Counted from the stretch's first letter, positions 53,160 to 62,414 are shown. The stretch: 64,000 nucleotides of DNA from Actinomycetota bacterium (GCA_947449535.1 CANFRP010000003.1:36780-100779), one strand, 5' to 3'. The notes: generated by a model not told the origin, from the letters alone. Translations and numbers: made by a program.

Positions 53160-54250
53160 CCACATCATCAAAGGGCGACATCCGCGTAGCGATCATCGGC
53201 ATCGGAAATTGTGCCAACTCGCTAATTCAGGGTGTTACTTACTACAAAGATGCTAAGCCAGATGTAGAGATCCCTGGCCTTATGCACGCAGTTCTCGGCG
53301 GATATCACATCTCTGATGTGAAGTTCGTAGCTGCCTTCGACGTCGACGCAAAGAAGGTCGGCCTAGATATGGCAGACGCTATGTGGGCGAGCGAAAACAA
53401 CACCATCAAGTTTGCTGATGTTGCAAAGACCGGAATCAAGGTTCTTCGCGGACACACACTAGATGGCCTAGGCCGTTACTACCGCGAGACCATTGAAGAA
53501 TCAAAGGATGCTCCAGTAGATATCGTTGCGACTCTCAAGGCAGAGAAGGTCGACGTTTTGATCTGTTACTTGCCAGTGGGTTCTGAAGAAGCTGCGAAGT
53601 ACTACGCGCAGTGTGCAATCGATGCAGGTGTTGCATTCGTCAACGCTCTTCCAGTCTTCATAGCATCTGATCCAGTATGGGCAGATAAGTTCACCAAGGC
53701 AGGCGTCCCCATCGTTGGCGATGACATCAAGTCACAGGTCGGTGCAACAATCACACACCGCATCATGGCGAAGTTGTTCCAGGATCGTGGCGTTCACCTA
53801 GATCGCACCTACCAGCTCAACGTTGGTGGAAACATGGACTTCAAGAACATGTTGGAGCGCGATCGTCTTGAGTCAAAGAAGATCTCAAAGACCCAATCTG
53901 TAACTTCACAGCTCGACCACGACATGGGTGCAAAGAATGTTCACATCGGACCTTCTGATTACATTCCATGGCTCGATGACCGCAAGTGGGCATATGTCCG
54001 CCTCGAAGGTCGCGCATTCGGCGACGTTCCACTAAACCTTGAATACAAGCTCGAAGTTTGGGATTCACCAAACTCAGCCGGTGTGATCATCGATGCGCTT
54101 CGTTGCGCAAAGATCGCCCTCGATCGCAAGATCGGTGGCCCATTGCTCTCACCTTCAAGCTACTTCATGAAGTCGCCACCGGTTCAGTACACCGATGAGC
54201 AGGCTCATAACAAGGTGGAAGAGTTCATTGCTGGTTCGCTCGAGCGTTAA
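53156..54250 (+). CDS. ino1: Inositol-3-phosphate synthase (GTG start overlapping padR stop)
   Basis: [66 protein letters not shown]. Confidence 0.95.
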   Translation: MTTSSKGDIRVAIIGIGNCANSLIQGVTYYKDAKPDVEIPGLMHAVLGGYHISDVKFVAAFDVDAKKVGLDMADAMWASENNTIKFADVAKTGIKVLRGHTLDGLGRYYRETIEESKDAPVDIVATLKAEKVDVLICYLPVGSEEAAKYYAQCAIDAGVAFVNALPVFIASDPVWADKFTKAGVPIVGDDIKSQVGATITHRIMAKLFQDRGVHLDRTYQLNVGGNMDFKNMLERDRLESKKISKTQSVTSQLDHDMGAKNVHIGPSDYIPWLDDRKWAYVRLEGRAFGDVPLNLEYKLEVWDSPNSAGVIIDALRCAKIALDRKIGGPLLSPSSYFMKSPPVQYTDEQAHNKVEEFIAGSLER

Positions 54251-54266
54251 TCGCTGATTAGTGAGT

Positions 54267-54304
54267 AAAGGCCCCTGGTTCTTCATAGAGCTGGGGGCCT
54301 TTTC
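54267..54304 (+). terminator. Rho-independent terminator after ino1
   Basis: AAAGGCCCC-TGGTTCTTCATAGAGCTG-GGGGCCTTTT. Confidence 0.88.
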
Positions 54305-54354
54305 ATTGGGAAAAGCGTTATCAATTCGTTATCTCTCTTGAGCCTAGAACCCGT

Positions 54355-54368
54355 TGACATCGTTGTCA
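54355..54368 (+). promoter_or_regulatory. LacI-type operator candidate, copy 1 (overlaps a TTGACA -35 candidate at 54354-54359)
   Basis: TGACATCGTTGTCA. Confidence 0.82.
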
Positions 54369-54386
54369 GGCTTGGCTTTGATTCTC

Positions 54387-54400
54387 TGACATCGTTGTCA
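54387..54400 (+). promoter_or_regulatory. LacI-type operator candidate, copy 2
   Basis: TGACATCGTTGTCA, identical to copy 1, 32 bp away. Confidence 0.82.
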
Positions 54401-54485
54401 TGGAGCGTTCATACGCGACAGAAGGCGAAGACAGGGCTCATCGGGGGCGCCTGGTAAGTAATACGTTCTGGAAGGAACTTATTTA

Positions 54486-55475
54486 ATGATCTCATCAAAG
54501 AAGAGCCGCGCGCTCATCGCATTGGCAGCTGCCGGTGCACTTGTTGCTGGTATTTCAGCAACATCAGCTCGCGCTGCAGATAAAATCACAATCGCATTCG
54601 TCATGGGTGCAGAGTCAGATCCATTCTTCCAAGCTATGAAGGTTGGCGCTGAAGCAGAAGCTAAGGCAGAAGGCGTAACCCTCATCTGGCAGGGAGACCC
54701 ATCACAGTATTCACCAGCAACACAGATTCCAATTGCTGATCAGGTTTTGGCACAGAAGCCATCTGGTCTCGTATTGATTCCTACAGATCCAGTAGCACTT
54801 CAGAACACAGTTACCAAGGCGAACGCTGCAAAGATCCCAGTAGTAAACGTTGATACACACGTTAACGATCTTTCAAAGGTTGTTTCATTCATCACCGGCG
54901 ACAACGCTGATGGCGGCGCAAAGGCTGCAGATGCAATGGCTAAGGCAATCGGATACAAGAAGGGCGGAAGCTACCAAGTGGCTGTCGGCCTTACTTCAGC
55001 AACAGCAACAACAAACGTTGCTCGCCTTGATGGTTTCTCAAAGGCAGTTGCTAAGAAGTACCCAGGTATCAAGATTGTTGACAAGGCATACTCACAGTCA
55101 CAACCAGCAGTTGCTAACACAAACGTTAACAACTGGTTGACCAAGTACCCAAAGCTCAACGGTATCTTCGCAATTGACGGAACCAACGCTGATGGCGCAT
55201 CTGCTGCTATCCAGGCTAAGGGACTTTCAGGCAAGGTAGCTCTCGTTGGCTACGATGCTTACGCAAAGAACGTTGCATTGATCAAGTCAGGCGTCATCAC
55301 AGCTCTTGTTGCACAAGATCCAGCTGCTGAAGCCAAGCTTGCTATCAAGACACTCGTTGAGTTCATCAAGACCGGAAAGACAGCGACTGCTAAGAACGTA
55401 GTTATCCCTAACTTCGTAATCAGCAAGTCAACTTCAGCTGCAGATGTAGCTAAGTACACATACGTACAGAAGTAA
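54486..55475 (+). CDS. Sugar ABC transporter substrate-binding protein (RbsB/periplasmic-binding type)
   Basis: Signal peptide; IAFVMGAESDPFFQAMKVGAEAEAKAEGVTLIWQG, LVLIPTDPVALQNTVTKA. Confidence 0.92.
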   Translation: MISSKKSRALIALAAAGALVAGISATSARAADKITIAFVMGAESDPFFQAMKVGAEAEAKAEGVTLIWQGDPSQYSPATQIPIADQVLAQKPSGLVLIPTDPVALQNTVTKANAAKIPVVNVDTHVNDLSKVVSFITGDNADGGAKAADAMAKAIGYKKGGSYQVAVGLTSATATTNVARLDGFSKAVAKKYPGIKIVDKAYSQSQPAVANTNVNNWLTKYPKLNGIFAIDGTNADGASAAIQAKGLSGKVALVGYDAYAKNVALIKSGVITALVAQDPAAEAKLAIKTLVEFIKTGKTATAKNVVIPNFVISKSTSAADVAKYTYVQK

Positions 55476-55501
55476 TACGCACTAAGTAATCTATATTTCG
55501 G

Positions 55502-55528
55502 CCGGCGGGATCTACACTTTCTCGCCGG
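55502..55528 (+). promoter_or_regulatory. Intercistronic stem-loop between binding protein and permease genes
   Basis: CCGGCGGG-atctacacttt-CTCGCCGG (one G-U pair). Confidence 0.6.
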
Positions 55529-55569
55529 TTGAAATATTTCAGCAGCCCTCGTCTAAGGAGCATCGCCGC

Positions 55570-56538
55570 ATGAAAGAAGTACGCGAACTGTTCAAGAATC
55601 AGCAATTTATTCTTGTTCTCGTGTTGGCCGCGATGATTGCCTTCTTTACTTTCAAGAATCCGATTTTCTTCACTAATGACGTCTTCGCCAATATCGTCTC
55701 CGACTGGGCTCCAGTCGTATTGATGGCGGTTGGCCAGACCTATGTAATTATTTCCGGTGGAATTGATCTCTCAGTGGGATCTACCGTCGGACTTTCTGGA
55801 ATCGCCGCGGCTTTTGCAATGCGCGCAATGACTCAACATTCGGTCAATCAAGATCTCACACTTGCGGTTGGTACATTAATTGCTCTTGCCGTCGGTATTG
55901 CCATTGGACTTGTGAATGCATTTCTCATCAATAAAGCTCGAATCGTTCCATTCGTAGCGACACTTGCAACGCTAGGTGCAGCGCGTGGACTTTGTATCGT
56001 CACCACAGGTGGCGGTCCCGTGGGTGAGGGCCCACAAAAGGGATTCAAATACAGCGTCGCGTGGCTTGGACCTTTCAACACCCCCGCACTCATGGTTGTG
56101 GTTATCGTGATCGTTGCGGGCCTTTTTATGCATAAAGCGAAGTTCGGCCGCTACAACTACGCGATCGGTTCAAATACTTTCGCTGCTCGCGGTGCTGGAA
56201 TTAACGTCAAGCGACACCTCACCAAGGTATATGTACTATCTGGAGCGCTCTCAGGATTAGCGGGAATGTATTTCTACATCCGCCTCGGTTCCGGTTCGCC
56301 AAGTTCTGGCGCGAGCGGGGAATTGATGGCGATCGCTGCAGTAGTAATCGGTGGCACTTCTTTAGCAGGAGGAACTGGTCGCATGTCAGGAACAGTTATC
56401 GGCGCCCTGATTCTTACTACCGTGACCAGTGGTTTGATCATTATTGGAGTGGCTCCAAACTGGAAGGATGTCGTTGTGGCAGTCCTGATTGCGGGCGCGG
56501 TATTTACTCAAGGTCTTCGTACTTGGACAAAGGATTGA
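55570..56538 (+). CDS. Sugar ABC transporter permease (RbsC-like)
   Basis: VLMAVGQTYVIISGGIDLSVGSTVGLSG, IAAVVIGGTSLAGGTGRMSGTVIGALI. Confidence 0.93.
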   Translation: MKEVRELFKNQQFILVLVLAAMIAFFTFKNPIFFTNDVFANIVSDWAPVVLMAVGQTYVIISGGIDLSVGSTVGLSGIAAAFAMRAMTQHSVNQDLTLAVGTLIALAVGIAIGLVNAFLINKARIVPFVATLATLGAARGLCIVTTGGGPVGEGPQKGFKYSVAWLGPFNTPALMVVVIVIVAGLFMHKAKFGRYNYAIGSNTFAARGAGINVKRHLTKVYVLSGALSGLAGMYFYIRLGSGSPSSGASGELMAIAAVVIGGTSLAGGTGRMSGTVIGALILTTVTSGLIIIGVAPNWKDVVVAVLIAGAVFTQGLRTWTKD

Positions 56539-56542
56539 GCAA

Positions 56543-57298
56543 ATGACGATTCCACTTTATGAAGTACGTAATATTTCTAAAAAATACGGCTCTGTTGTTG
56601 CGCTCGATAATGTCAGTCTCCAGATTCATGCAGGTGAAGTAATCGGCCTAGTCGGTGATAACGGGGCTGGAAAGTCAACATTGGTAAAGGCGCTCTCCGG
56701 AGCTCACCAGCCAACCTCTGGTGAGATGTATCTAGAAGGTGAATTGCGTTCGTGGAAATCTCCCCATGATGCCCTCGAAGCTGGAATCGAAACTCTCTAC
56801 CAGGACTCAGGTCTTGCACCTGACCTTTCGGTGAGTGCAAATGTTTTCTTAGGTCGCGAAATTACTTCTCCAGGAATTCTGGGGAAGATGGGCTTCCTTG
56901 CCCAGAAGAAGATGGATCACCAGGCTCACGCTGATCTCGAAGCAGTAGGTATCGCTGTTCCCGCTTCAAATCGCTCGGTTTCACAACTTTCTGGTGGTCA
57001 ACGTCAAGCCGTAGCAATCGGACGCGCAGTTGCTTGGGCCTCAAAAGTAATTATTTTAGATGAGCCGACCAATCACTTGGGAGCTCGCCAAGCAGGGGAA
57101 GTTCTCCAAATCATCAAGCGCGCAAAGCAACGTGGCCTCGGAGTAATTTTTATCTCTCACACCCTGCCGCACGTACTAGAAGTAACTGATCGAATTGTCG
57201 TTCTTCGCCTTGGAAAAGTTGTTGCTGACGCGCCAACCTCGACATTTGATGCAGAAAAGCTCCTAGGAACAATCACCGGCCTTATCGAAACTGCATAA
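56543..57298 (+). CDS. Sugar ABC transporter ATP-binding protein, single nucleotide-binding domain
   Basis: GLVGDNGAGKSTLVKALSG, QLSGGQRQAVAIGRAV, VIILDEPTNHLG; 251 aa. Confidence 0.93.
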   Translation: MTIPLYEVRNISKKYGSVVALDNVSLQIHAGEVIGLVGDNGAGKSTLVKALSGAHQPTSGEMYLEGELRSWKSPHDALEAGIETLYQDSGLAPDLSVSANVFLGREITSPGILGKMGFLAQKKMDHQAHADLEAVGIAVPASNRSVSQLSGGQRQAVAIGRAVAWASKVIILDEPTNHLGARQAGEVLQIIKRAKQRGLGVIFISHTLPHVLEVTDRIVVLRLGKVVADAPTSTFDAEKLLGTITGLIETA

Positions 57299-57306
57299 TT
57301 ACAGAT

Positions 57307-58341
57307 ATGAGTATCACTAACGGGTCGCCCCGCCCGCGGGCAACCATGCGCGAAGTAGCCGAGTTATCCGGCACGAGCCTTAAAACGGTCTCTCGAGTCA
57401 TCAACAACGAGGGCTATGTATCGGAAGAATTGGTTAAGCGAGTTCATGATGCCGCTGAAAAACTTGAATATCGTCCGAATTTTTCGGCTGGTGCGCTGCG
57501 TCGCAATGATGGAAAGACGAAAACGATTGGGCTATTGCTCGAAAATATTTCTAACCCGTTCTCGTCTGGCCTTCATCGCTCCATCGAAGAAGTCGCGCGC
57601 AAACGTGGAGTAGTCGTATTTGCCGGATCATTGGATGAAGATGAAGAGCGGGAGCGCGAACTCACGGAAGCGTTTATTGCTCGCCGAGTCGATGGGCTAA
57701 TTATCGTTCCGACGGGTGGAGACCAGAGCTACTTATTGCCAGAGCGCAAAGCGGGTACCGCGCTTCTCTTTATCGACCGCCCACCAGCAAAGTTCCAAGG
57801 CGATGTTGTCGTATCGACCAATAAAGAGGGTGCGCGTCAGGCAACGGCACATCTAATTACCTATGGCCATAAGCGGATTGCCTACATTGGTGATTATGCA
57901 ACTATTACTACTGGCGCTGAGCGCTTATCTGGATATCGCCAAGCGCTTGCGGAAGCCGGAATTCGCGTTGAAGATGAACTCATCTTGCAAGGTTTTCACA
58001 ACTCGGAGGATGCCGAGATAGCAGTTAAAGAACTATTTGCTCGTAAGAATCCACCAACTGCAATATTTGCGAGTCAGAACTTGGTCACGATGGGCGCCAT
58101 TCGTGCACTTCGTCGATTAAAACTTCAACACAAAATCGCTCTGGTTGGCTTCGATGATATTGCAGAAGCCGATCTCCTCGATCCACCGGTAACTTTAGTC
58201 ACCCAAGATGTCTTTGCGATGGGTGCAACCGCGGCCGAACTTCTCTTTCAGCGACTCGATGGGGATGACTCACCATTTCACCATTTAGAAATTGAAACAA
58301 CATTGACGATACGTGGCTCTGGCGAAATTCGTCCAGAATAG
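57307..58341 (+). CDS. LacI family transcriptional regulator
   Basis: ATMREVAELSGTSLKTVSRVINNEGYVSEELVKRVHDAAEKLEYRPN; sugar-binding domain. Confidence 0.95.
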   Translation: MSITNGSPRPRATMREVAELSGTSLKTVSRVINNEGYVSEELVKRVHDAAEKLEYRPNFSAGALRRNDGKTKTIGLLLENISNPFSSGLHRSIEEVARKRGVVVFAGSLDEDEERERELTEAFIARRVDGLIIVPTGGDQSYLLPERKAGTALLFIDRPPAKFQGDVVVSTNKEGARQATAHLITYGHKRIAYIGDYATITTGAERLSGYRQALAEAGIRVEDELILQGFHNSEDAEIAVKELFARKNPPTAIFASQNLVTMGAIRALRRLKLQHKIALVGFDDIAEADLLDPPVTLVTQDVFAMGATAAELLFQRLDGDDSPFHHLEIETTLTIRGSGEIRPE

Positions 58342-58355
58342 GAATTAGAGAAAGT

Positions 58356-58388
58356 AAAGGCCCTCCTGACATTGTCAGGAGGGCCTTT
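58356..58388. terminator. Bidirectional terminator between lacI-type gene and convergent membrane-protein gene
   Basis: AAAGGCCCTCCTGACA-T-TGTCAGGAGGGCCTTT, perfect 16-bp arms. Confidence 0.9.
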
Positions 58389-58410
58389 CCCCTCACGGAG
58401 AGATGAGGCT

Positions 58411-59007
58411 TTAGATCTCGGAGTCTGTAGCTGCTCTACGTAAATGAGCGAAACCGAGAAACGCTAGGAGCAAGAAGAGCAATCCGCCGGCATAGGACAC
58501 GTAGCTTGCGATTATTGCGATCTTTCCGAGTGTTCCAAAAGCGTATGAGAATCCAAGTAATCCACGGAGTGTGTCACCCATAAATAGAGCGGTACGTTGT
58601 CCGCCGAGCATTCCCACTTTGCCTTGTAGAGCCTTATCGTCTGGAGTTGCCTTTAACTGAGCAGAAGCTGTCTGAAATTCACTTGATACTTCTTCATAAG
58701 TTTTTCCGGCAGCAATTCCATTCATATGAACGGCGATGTAGTGATTAGCAAAGACGTTGGCTTGATCGCCAGTTGTCATTTTCATACCAGCATATTTCAA
58801 CATTGCTTCGCGATCTGCTGCTGGAAGTGCCTTAAGTGATCCAGCATCTGCTGCTGGGAATTCAATCTTTTGCTGGGACAACTGACTTTTCACTTCATTG
58901 TTGGCGAAAGAGCCACCCCAAGAAAGTAGCGCTCCAGCTGAAATCAAGACTGCTGCCAAAATAAGGCCGATTACGCTGGCGATCTTGTCGAATTGTTTTC
59001 TGTTCAT
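58411..59007 (-). CDS. Conserved hypothetical membrane protein with N- and C-terminal TM segments
   Basis: 198 aa; IASVIGLILAAVLISAGALLSWGGSF...IAIIASYVSYAGGLLFLLLAFLGF; RBS AGGAGAG. Confidence 0.8.
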   Translation of the reverse strand: MNRKQFDKIASVIGLILAAVLISAGALLSWGGSFANNEVKSQLSQQKIEFPAADAGSLKALPAADREAMLKYAGMKMTTGDQANVFANHYIAVHMNGIAAGKTYEEVSSEFQTASAQLKATPDDKALQGKVGMLGGQRTALFMGDTLRGLLGFSYAFGTLGKIAIIASYVSYAGGLLFLLLAFLGFAHLRRAATDSEI

Positions 59008-59029
59008 TTTGACTCTCCTAAAAATGTTT

Positions 59030-59042
59030 CCCGAATTTCGGG
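59030..59042. promoter_or_regulatory. Palindrome upstream of membrane-protein gene
   Basis: CCCGAA-T-TTCGGG. Confidence 0.45.
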
Positions 59043-59051
59043 TACAGCAGA

Positions 59052-59068
59052 AGCATGCACTGCATGCT
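59052..59068. promoter_or_regulatory. Second palindrome upstream of membrane-protein gene
   Basis: AGCATGC-ACT-GCATGCT. Confidence 0.5.
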
Positions 59069-59180
59069 GTGAGTCAAAGGTGAAAAAGGCGAGTGCCAGC
59101 CCTAACTAGGCCGTAATGGATCAGTTGGTAGTGCTAGCCCTTAGATGCGGATCACAGAGAACGCGGTAAAACTGCGTTAT

Positions 59181-59561
59181 TTATTCGACATGCTTGTTGC
59201 AAAAGGATTTTCCATCTGGTCCTATTTCAATATGGCTACAAGGTATTCCCAATTTGTCGAAGGATCCATCGCCAAATTGTGATCGATAGGCCAGTGCGAG
59301 TAGGACTCTAATATTTGTGTCGGCGTCAGACTTAATTCCAAATGCACGGGCCATTCGGGAGACAGTATTTTCGATAACTTTTTCGGTATGTGCGGTCTCA
59401 TGGGCGATAGCAGAATTCGATTTGCCGTCACACATGTGCTCAGCGACCAGATGTTCAAATGGGGTCAACTCACGAGACAAAATTCGAATATCCAAGTGGC
59501 TCTCCATTCCGCTTGCCGGGTCTACTTGCCCTATTGTGCCCTCAAATGAGTAGCGAAGCAC
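59181..59561 (-). CDS. LuxR-type HTH protein with C-terminal Cys/His-rich tail
   Basis: LTPFEHLVAEHMCDGKSNSAIAHETAHTEKVIENTVSRMARAFGIKS; tail IPCSHIEIGPDGKSFCNKHVE. Confidence 0.75.
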   Translation of the reverse strand: MLRYSFEGTIGQVDPASGMESHLDIRILSRELTPFEHLVAEHMCDGKSNSAIAHETAHTEKVIENTVSRMARAFGIKSDADTNIRVLLALAYRSQFGDGSFDKLGIPCSHIEIGPDGKSFCNKHVE

Positions 59562-59588
59562 ACCATTGCCATTAGTAGACTCCCATCT

Positions 59589-60356
59589 ATGAATTCAGCG
59601 CTTGATGGTTTTACAGATGTATTGGTAGATCAAGAGGGCCCTATCTTGGTCCTGACGCTCAATAGACCAGAGAAGAAGAACGCGCTCACTCCTGGCATGT
59701 ATTCAATCCTCGCAAAATCCTTACGAGAAGCGAGCGGAGATTTTGGGGTTCGGGTTGTCATCATCCGTGGGGCAGGTTCTGCCCTCACTGGTGGAAATGA
59801 CATTATGGATTTTCTCAACACTCCACCGACTGGTCCAGAATCCCCAGTGTTTGATTTTCTCTACGCCCTCCATGATTTTCCTAAACCTTTGATTATCGCT
59901 CTCCACGGAAACGCCGTAGGAATTGGCACCACGATGTTGTTGCATGCAGATCTTGTCTATTCGGCTCCGGATGCAAAACTCTCCATGCCATTTGTCTCAC
60001 TCGGACTTGTTCCTGAGGCAGGATCAAGCCTGCTCTTTCCAAAGCTCGTTGGCCATCTCAAAGCCTCTGAAATATTTTTAACAGGTCGCTCTTTCGGTGC
60101 GGAGGAGGCAAAGGAGATGGGATTAGTCAATGAAATAGTTGCTGACCCTTACTCTCGTGCTTTAGAGATTGCCCGCGAGATATCAGAGCAACCTCCGACG
60201 GCAGTCGTTAACACCAAGGCGCTACTCAAGAGCGGAGTTCATCAGGCAGTGTCCATGGTGATGGAAGCAGAAGGCGAGTTATTTAGAATTGCACTGGATT
60301 CGGATGAAGCCAAATCTGCATTTATGAATTTCCTAGCAAAGAAAACTAAGAAGTAA
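59589..60356 (+). CDS. Enoyl-CoA hydratase/isomerase family protein
   Basis: LTLNRPEKKNALTPGMYSIL, IIRGAGSALTGGNDIMDF, KPLIIALHGNAVGIGTTMLLHADLVYS. Confidence 0.92.
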   Translation: MNSALDGFTDVLVDQEGPILVLTLNRPEKKNALTPGMYSILAKSLREASGDFGVRVVIIRGAGSALTGGNDIMDFLNTPPTGPESPVFDFLYALHDFPKPLIIALHGNAVGIGTTMLLHADLVYSAPDAKLSMPFVSLGLVPEAGSSLLFPKLVGHLKASEIFLTGRSFGAEEAKEMGLVNEIVADPYSRALEIAREISEQPPTAVVNTKALLKSGVHQAVSMVMEAEGELFRIALDSDEAKSAFMNFLAKKTKK

Positions 60357-60365
60357 GGCGGAACA

Positions 60366-61196
60366 ATGTCACTCAAAGATAAGCGGATCTTTATTACCGG
60401 TGGCTCGCGAGGCATTGGACTTGCGATTGCGCTTCGAGCAGCAGCCGATGGCGCGAAAGTTGCGATCGCAGCCAAAACAACCGATCCGCACCCATCACTT
60501 CCGGGAACAATTTTTACAGCAGCAGAAGAGATTCGCGCTGCCGGGGGAGAGGCGCTTCCGATTCAATGCGACATCCGTGATGAGGCACAGATCGAGGCTG
60601 CTATCGCCCAGACGGTGGAAGCGTTTGGTGGAATCGATATTTTGATTAACAATGCCAGCGCAATCAATTTGACCCCAACTGAAAAAACACCCGCCAAGCG
60701 ATTTGATTTGATGTTCGATGTGAACGTCCGTGGAACCTACCTAACATCGCAAGCTGCGATCCCACACCTTCGCAAGAGCGCCGAGGCAGGACGCAATCCA
60801 CATATCTTGACTCTATCCCCGCCACTCTCCATGAAATCCAAATGGTTTAAGCCCCACCTTGCCTACACAATGGCAAAGTATGGGATGAGCATGTGTGTTT
60901 TAGGTATGGCCGATGAATTTAAGCGAGATGGGATCGCTGTTAATGCTTTGTGGCCTCGCACCGCAATTGATACCGCCGCGCTTGCAATGATTCCTGGGGT
61001 GGATACCGACTTCTGCCGCAAGCCAGAGATCCTGTCTGATACTGCCTACATCATCCTCAATCGCCCTTCGAAAGAGTGCACCGGAAACTTCTTTGTTGAC
61101 GACGAAGTTTTAGCCAGCGAAGGTATTACAGATCTAGAGAAGTATTCAGTCAAGCCAGGAACAACTGATTTCTTGTTGGACTTCTTCCTCGACTAA
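60366..61196 (+). CDS. Short-chain dehydrogenase (HSDL2-like SDR)
   Basis: ITGGSRGIGLAIALRAA, DILINNASAI, YTMAKYGMSM. Confidence 0.93.
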   Translation: MSLKDKRIFITGGSRGIGLAIALRAAADGAKVAIAAKTTDPHPSLPGTIFTAAEEIRAAGGEALPIQCDIRDEAQIEAAIAQTVEAFGGIDILINNASAINLTPTEKTPAKRFDLMFDVNVRGTYLTSQAAIPHLRKSAEAGRNPHILTLSPPLSMKSKWFKPHLAYTMAKYGMSMCVLGMADEFKRDGIAVNALWPRTAIDTAALAMIPGVDTDFCRKPEILSDTAYIILNRPSKECTGNFFVDDEVLASEGITDLEKYSVKPGTTDFLLDFFLD

Positions 61197-61200
61197 GAGA

Positions 61201-62346
61201 TTAAATCTCGATCGATTTATGTTGGTGCTCAGTTTCAGCAATGCCTGAGGAATAGCGCTCTTCGTAGCGGCCGTATTTCCAGACTATGACTGAGACCACC
61301 CAAGTAAGGAAGAACGAAGCCACGATGAAATAACCAATGCGATTGAGTTCAATGCTGGCAATGAATTTAAACGGTTGATATTTACCAATTGAAGTTTTGT
61401 CGGCAAGAACACCGACGAGCTCAATTGTTCCGATAAAGAGGGCAACAAAGATTGAGATAGAAGTCGTGGTGAGGTTGTAATAAATTTTACGAAGTGGAGA
61501 AGTGAAAGCCCAGGCATATGCCTTGGTCATGAAAATTCCATCGAGCGCATCCATCATTGACATTCCGGCAGCAAAAATGATGGGCAGCGCAATAATCGCA
61601 AGTGGCGGGAGAACACCACCAGCCGTGCCGATAGCGGCTGTAGCTGAAAGTCCCAACAGCCCAACTTCGGTGGCGGTATCAAAGCCCAGTCCGAAGAGAA
61701 CGCCGATGGGGTAGAGCTGCCACGAGTGATCGAAACCCTTTTTGAAAAATCCACGAAAAATTCGATTCATCAAGCCGCGTTCATTCAAGAGTTGTTGGAG
61801 ATGCTCGTGGGAGAACTTTCCGCTCTTGGCTTGTCGCCAAACTTTTATGATTCCGACCAGAATTACTAAGTTAAGTATGCCTACTAGATAAAGGAAGAAG
61901 GCAGAGACCGATGCACCAATAATTCCGCCGGTCTCGCCAAAATTTGATTGGAATTTTGCGGCGGATTTTGCAGCGAACGCGATTGCAACCGAGAGGCCGA
62001 GAACAATGGTGGAGTGACCTAGCGAGAAGAAAAGCCCCAGCGCTAATGGTTTCTTCTGTTTAGCAAGCATGAGTCGAGTTGTGTCATCGATGGCCGAAAT
62101 ATGGTCAGCATCGAAAGCGTGACGTAATCCAAATGAGTATGCGAGCGCACCGGCGCCGGCGTAGACCAAAGTGTGTTGACCGTTCATCAGGTTGTGGAAC
62201 TCGGGCTTGGAGTTATAGTGAATAAATAGTCCCCACCCAATGATGTGGAGCGCCACCACTGTGCCAATGACGCCAAAAAGCGCAGGCAATTCATCACGTT
62301 CAAAGCGCAAATGTTCGCGTAAACGTGGTTTGGTGGGTGAACTCAT
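61201..62346 (-). CDS. HoxN/HupN/NixA family nickel/cobalt transporter
   Basis: RHAFDADHISAIDDTTR, FSLGHSTIVLGLSVAIA, LFGLGFDTATEVGLLG signatures. Confidence 0.94.
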   Translation of the reverse strand: MSSPTKPRLREHLRFERDELPALFGVIGTVVALHIIGWGLFIHYNSKPEFHNLMNGQHTLVYAGAGALAYSFGLRHAFDADHISAIDDTTRLMLAKQKKPLALGLFFSLGHSTIVLGLSVAIAFAAKSAAKFQSNFGETGGIIGASVSAFFLYLVGILNLVILVGIIKVWRQAKSGKFSHEHLQQLLNERGLMNRIFRGFFKKGFDHSWQLYPIGVLFGLGFDTATEVGLLGLSATAAIGTAGGVLPPLAIIALPIIFAAGMSMMDALDGIFMTKAYAWAFTSPLRKIYYNLTTTSISIFVALFIGTIELVGVLADKTSIGKYQPFKFIASIELNRIGYFIVASFFLTWVVSVIVWKYGRYEERYSSGIAETEHQHKSIEI

Positions 62347-62358
62347 TGCCCGATCTTA

Positions 62359-62375
62359 TTGCAAATGATTTGCAA
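62359..62375. promoter_or_regulatory. Nur-like (nickel uptake regulator, Fur family) operator candidate
   Basis: TTGCAA-ATGAT-TTGCAA, palindrome TTGCAAAT-G-ATTTGCAA, 13 nt upstream of the Ni/Co transporter start codon. Confidence 0.8.
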
Positions 62376-62414
62376 AAGAGCTCCCAATACGCGGGTAGGC
62401 CTTATATTGCGACC

